Source: CAZYWA01 sp964650975 [NCBI: uncultured bacterium] (GTDB lineage Bacteria; JADJOY01). From it: a DNA stretch of 7,991 nt. The translations under genes and the position numbers were made by a program. The notes beneath the pieces were generated by a model that searched no databases, was not told where the DNA came from, and saw only the letters and a list, made by a program, of their open reading frames with translations. This document shows, one piece after another, positions 6,385 to 7,991 of the stretch; positions within the stretch are counted from its first letter, which is position 1, and every line of letters starts with the position of its first letter. The stretch spans positions 1 through 7,991 of the forward strand of contig CAZYWA010000376.1 in the NCBI GenBank assembly GCA_964650975.1. Direction: 5' to 3'.

Positions 6385-6390
6385 TGGAAG
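6385..6390 (+). promoter_or_regulatory. Ribosome binding site that decides the rhlB GTG start
   Basis: TGGAAG ends five bases before GTG at 6396. This Shine-Dalgarno-like element, together with the alignment of the protein's N-terminus to known RhlB, favours 6396 over the upstream in-frame GTG at 6297. Confidence 0.55.
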
Positions 6391-6395
6391 ACCGC

Positions 6396-7949
6396 GTGAG
6401 CACTCTCTTCTCCGAGCAGACCTTCGCCGACTTCGGCTTGCCCGAGCCCCTGCGACGCGGCATCGAGGAGGCCGGGTTCGTGCACCTCACCCGGATCCAG
6501 GCGGAGACCCTGCCGCTCTCGCTCGCCGGGCGGGACGTCGCCGCGCAATCGCAGACCGGGACCGGGAAGACGGCGGCGTTCCTGGTGTCAATCTTCACGC
6601 GGCTGCTGCGCGAGACGGACCGGGTTCCGGGAAAGCCCGCGGCGCTGGTGGTCGCGCCGACCCGCGAGCTCGCGGTGCAGATTCGCGACGAGGCCGACGT
6701 GCTGGGCGCCCATACCGGACTGGTCACGGCCGCGGTCTTCGGCGGGATCGACTACCAGGGCCAGGCCCAGCGCCTCGCGCGTGGCGTCGACATCGTGATC
6801 GGAACTCCAGGACGGTTGATCGACTTTCTGCGCACCAACGTCCTCGACGTGAGCGCCTGCCGCATGCTGGTGATCGACGAAGCCGACCGCATGTTCGACA
6901 TGGGTTTCATCAAGGACATCCGGTTCCTGCTGCGCCGGCTTCCCAAGGCCGGGCAGCGGCAGTCGATGCTGTTCAGCGCCACGCTGAGCCCCAGGGTGCT
7001 CGAGCTCGCCTACGAGCACATGAACGATGCGGTGAAGATCGAGGTGTCGCCGGAACAGGTCACGGCGCACCACGCCGAGCAGGTGCTCTACCACGTGTCG
7101 CGCGAAGAGAAGCTCGGCCTCCTGCTCGGGCTGCTGGAGCGCGAGAAGCCCACGCGCACGCTGGTGTTCGTGAACACCAAGGCCGAGGCGGCGCGGCTAA
7201 CCTTCAAGCTCACCCACAACGGCTTTCCGACCGAGCTCTTGACCGCCGACCTGAGCCAGAAAGAGCGCCTGAGCCTGGTCGAGCGGTTCAAGCGCGGCGA
7301 GGTGCCGATCGTGGTCGCGAGCGACGTCGCGTCGCGCGGGATCCACGTCGAGGGCATCAGCCACGTCTTCAACTACGATCTGCCGCAAGATCCCGAAGAC
7401 TACGTGCACCGGATCGGACGCACCGCGCGAGTGGGCGAGGTCGGGAAAGCCGTGAGCCTCGCCTGTGAGCAGTTCGTGTTTTCTCTCGAAGCGATCGAGA
7501 CCCTCATCGGCGAGCGGATCCGCGTCGAGTGGCCGGATGACCAGCTGGTGCGGAAGGACCGGGCCCCGCACTACGTGCGTCCCAGGCGTCCGGACGACTT
7601 CGGTCCCGGGGGCGCCGGGCGTCGTGGCCCGCCAGGACGCGATCGCGGTCCGGGTGGCCGGCCCCCGCGGCGCGCGGGGGGACCGCCGCCACCGAGCGGA
7701 CCGGATCGACGGCATCGCAACGAGAGTCGTGCGCGGCCCCAGCGGCACTTCGAGCCGGGCGTGGCAGTCCCATCCTCATCGGCTCCGCCTGCTCCTCAAG
7801 CTCAGCGCAATGAGGGCGGTTCCGCAGGCGCCAGCGCGGCGCCCGGCGGCCCTGGGGCGCCCAACGCCGACGGCGCGGGCAAGCGGCGCCGCCGTCCCAG
7901 GCGCCGGGGAGGCAATCCTCCCAAGCCACCGAGCGGCGAATCGACGTGA
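6396..7949 (+). CDS. rhlB: ATP-dependent RNA helicase RhlB-like (DEAD-box) with long disordered basic tail
   Basis: A 517-aa DEAD-box RNA helicase that unwinds structured RNA using ATP; in gammaproteobacteria RhlB works with RNase E in mRNA decay. Motifs: Q motif with F10 and TRIQ (Q35), motif I QTGTGKT (53-59), PTREL (88-92), GG (116-117), TPGR (137-140), DEAD (161-164), SAT (194-196), ASDVASRGIHV (308-318) and HRIGRTAR (338-345). The N-terminus STLFSEQTFADFGL aligns with that of E. coli RhlB, as do GFIKDIR (170-176), MLFSATLS (191-198), the EQ pair after VSPE, and SLACEQF (354-360), which separates it from RhlE, SrmB and DeaD. From about residue 395 onward the chain is low-complexity, rich in Gly, Pro, Arg and Ala, ending in a KRRRRPRRRGG-type basic cluster. 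This tail is much longer than the short basic end of E. coli RhlB and probably binds RNA. Motif VI has Ala where Gly is usual (GRTAR). A housekeeping gene, probably functionally unrelated to the radical SAM genes upstream. Confidence 0.92.
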   Translation: MSTLFSEQTFADFGLPEPLRRGIEEAGFVHLTRIQAETLPLSLAGRDVAAQSQTGTGKTAAFLVSIFTRLLRETDRVPGKPAALVVAPTRELAVQIRDEADVLGAHTGLVTAAVFGGIDYQGQAQRLARGVDIVIGTPGRLIDFLRTNVLDVSACRMLVIDEADRMFDMGFIKDIRFLLRRLPKAGQRQSMLFSATLSPRVLELAYEHMNDAVKIEVSPEQVTAHHAEQVLYHVSREEKLGLLLGLLEREKPTRTLVFVNTKAEAARLTFKLTHNGFPTELLTADLSQKERLSLVERFKRGEVPIVVASDVASRGIHVEGISHVFNYDLPQDPEDYVHRIGRTARVGEVGKAVSLACEQFVFSLEAIETLIGERIRVEWPDDQLVRKDRAPHYVRPRRPDDFGPGGAGRRGPPGRDRGPGGRPPRRAGGPPPPSGPDRRHRNESRARPQRHFEPGVAVPSSSAPPAPQAQRNEGGSAGASAAPGGPGAPNADGAGKRRRRPRRRGGNPPKPPSGEST

Positions 7950-7991
7950 CCGCGGCGGGCCAGGACACTCCGCTCGACCGCGCTCGAACCC
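7946..7991 (+). CDS. Possible start of a downstream gene (partial, runs off window)
   Basis: GTG at 7946 overlaps the rhlB stop codon as GTGA and opens a frame without stops to the window end (MTAAGQDTPLDRART). The arrangement resembles a translationally coupled start. Only 15 codons are visible, there is no strong Shine-Dalgarno, and no family can be recognised, so this is tentative. Confidence 0.25.
   Translation, partial: MTAAGQDTPLDRART

Overview
This high-G+C window (roughly two-thirds G+C by eye) is densely coding and looks like bacterial chromosome from a Gram-negative or related lineage. The best taxonomic hints are an RhlB-type DEAD-box helicase that aligns well with the proteobacterial protein, and a ThiC end with a long Cys-containing tail. 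A deltaproteobacterial/myxobacterial-like or uncultured high-G+C phylum is plausible, but nothing in the window decides it. I see no rRNA, tRNA, CRISPR array, insertion sequence or phage gene.

Layout. (1) Bases 2-442 (+) are the C-terminal end of thiC (thiamine pyrimidine synthase). (2) Converging on it is a minus-strand block read from about 4514 down to 462: a small YkgJ-type cysteine-cluster protein, a radical SAM protein with a reduced SPASM/twitch-like C-terminus, a second radical SAM protein with a different Cys-rich C-terminus, and a DegT/DnrJ/EryC1/StrS-type PLP enzyme with an enlarged aromatic/hydrophobic insert. The two radical SAM genes overlap by ATGA and the PLP gene follows after 40 bases. 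(3) Divergent from this block, on the plus strand at 4664-6241, is a cobalamin-binding-type radical SAM enzyme with a basic, aromatic C-terminal tail. (4) After a 154-base gap comes rhlB (6396-7949, +), a housekeeping RNA helicase with a long disordered basic tail. A further plus-strand gene may begin at its stop codon.

Working together. The central five genes (462-6241) form the accessory part of the window: three unrelated-looking canonical radical SAM enzymes, a PLP-dependent sugar-type aminotransferase homologue and a putative metal-binding cysteine-cluster protein. My inference is a small biosynthetic or modification pathway in which radical chemistry (possibly including B12-dependent methylation or C-C bond formation) is combined with transamination. 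The product cannot be named from sequence alone. Two promoter-like elements sharing the same nine-base block TTTGACCGG and the same 18-base spacing lie in front of the radical SAM/PLP operon (minus) and the B12-type radical SAM gene (plus), suggesting the two arms may be expressed together.
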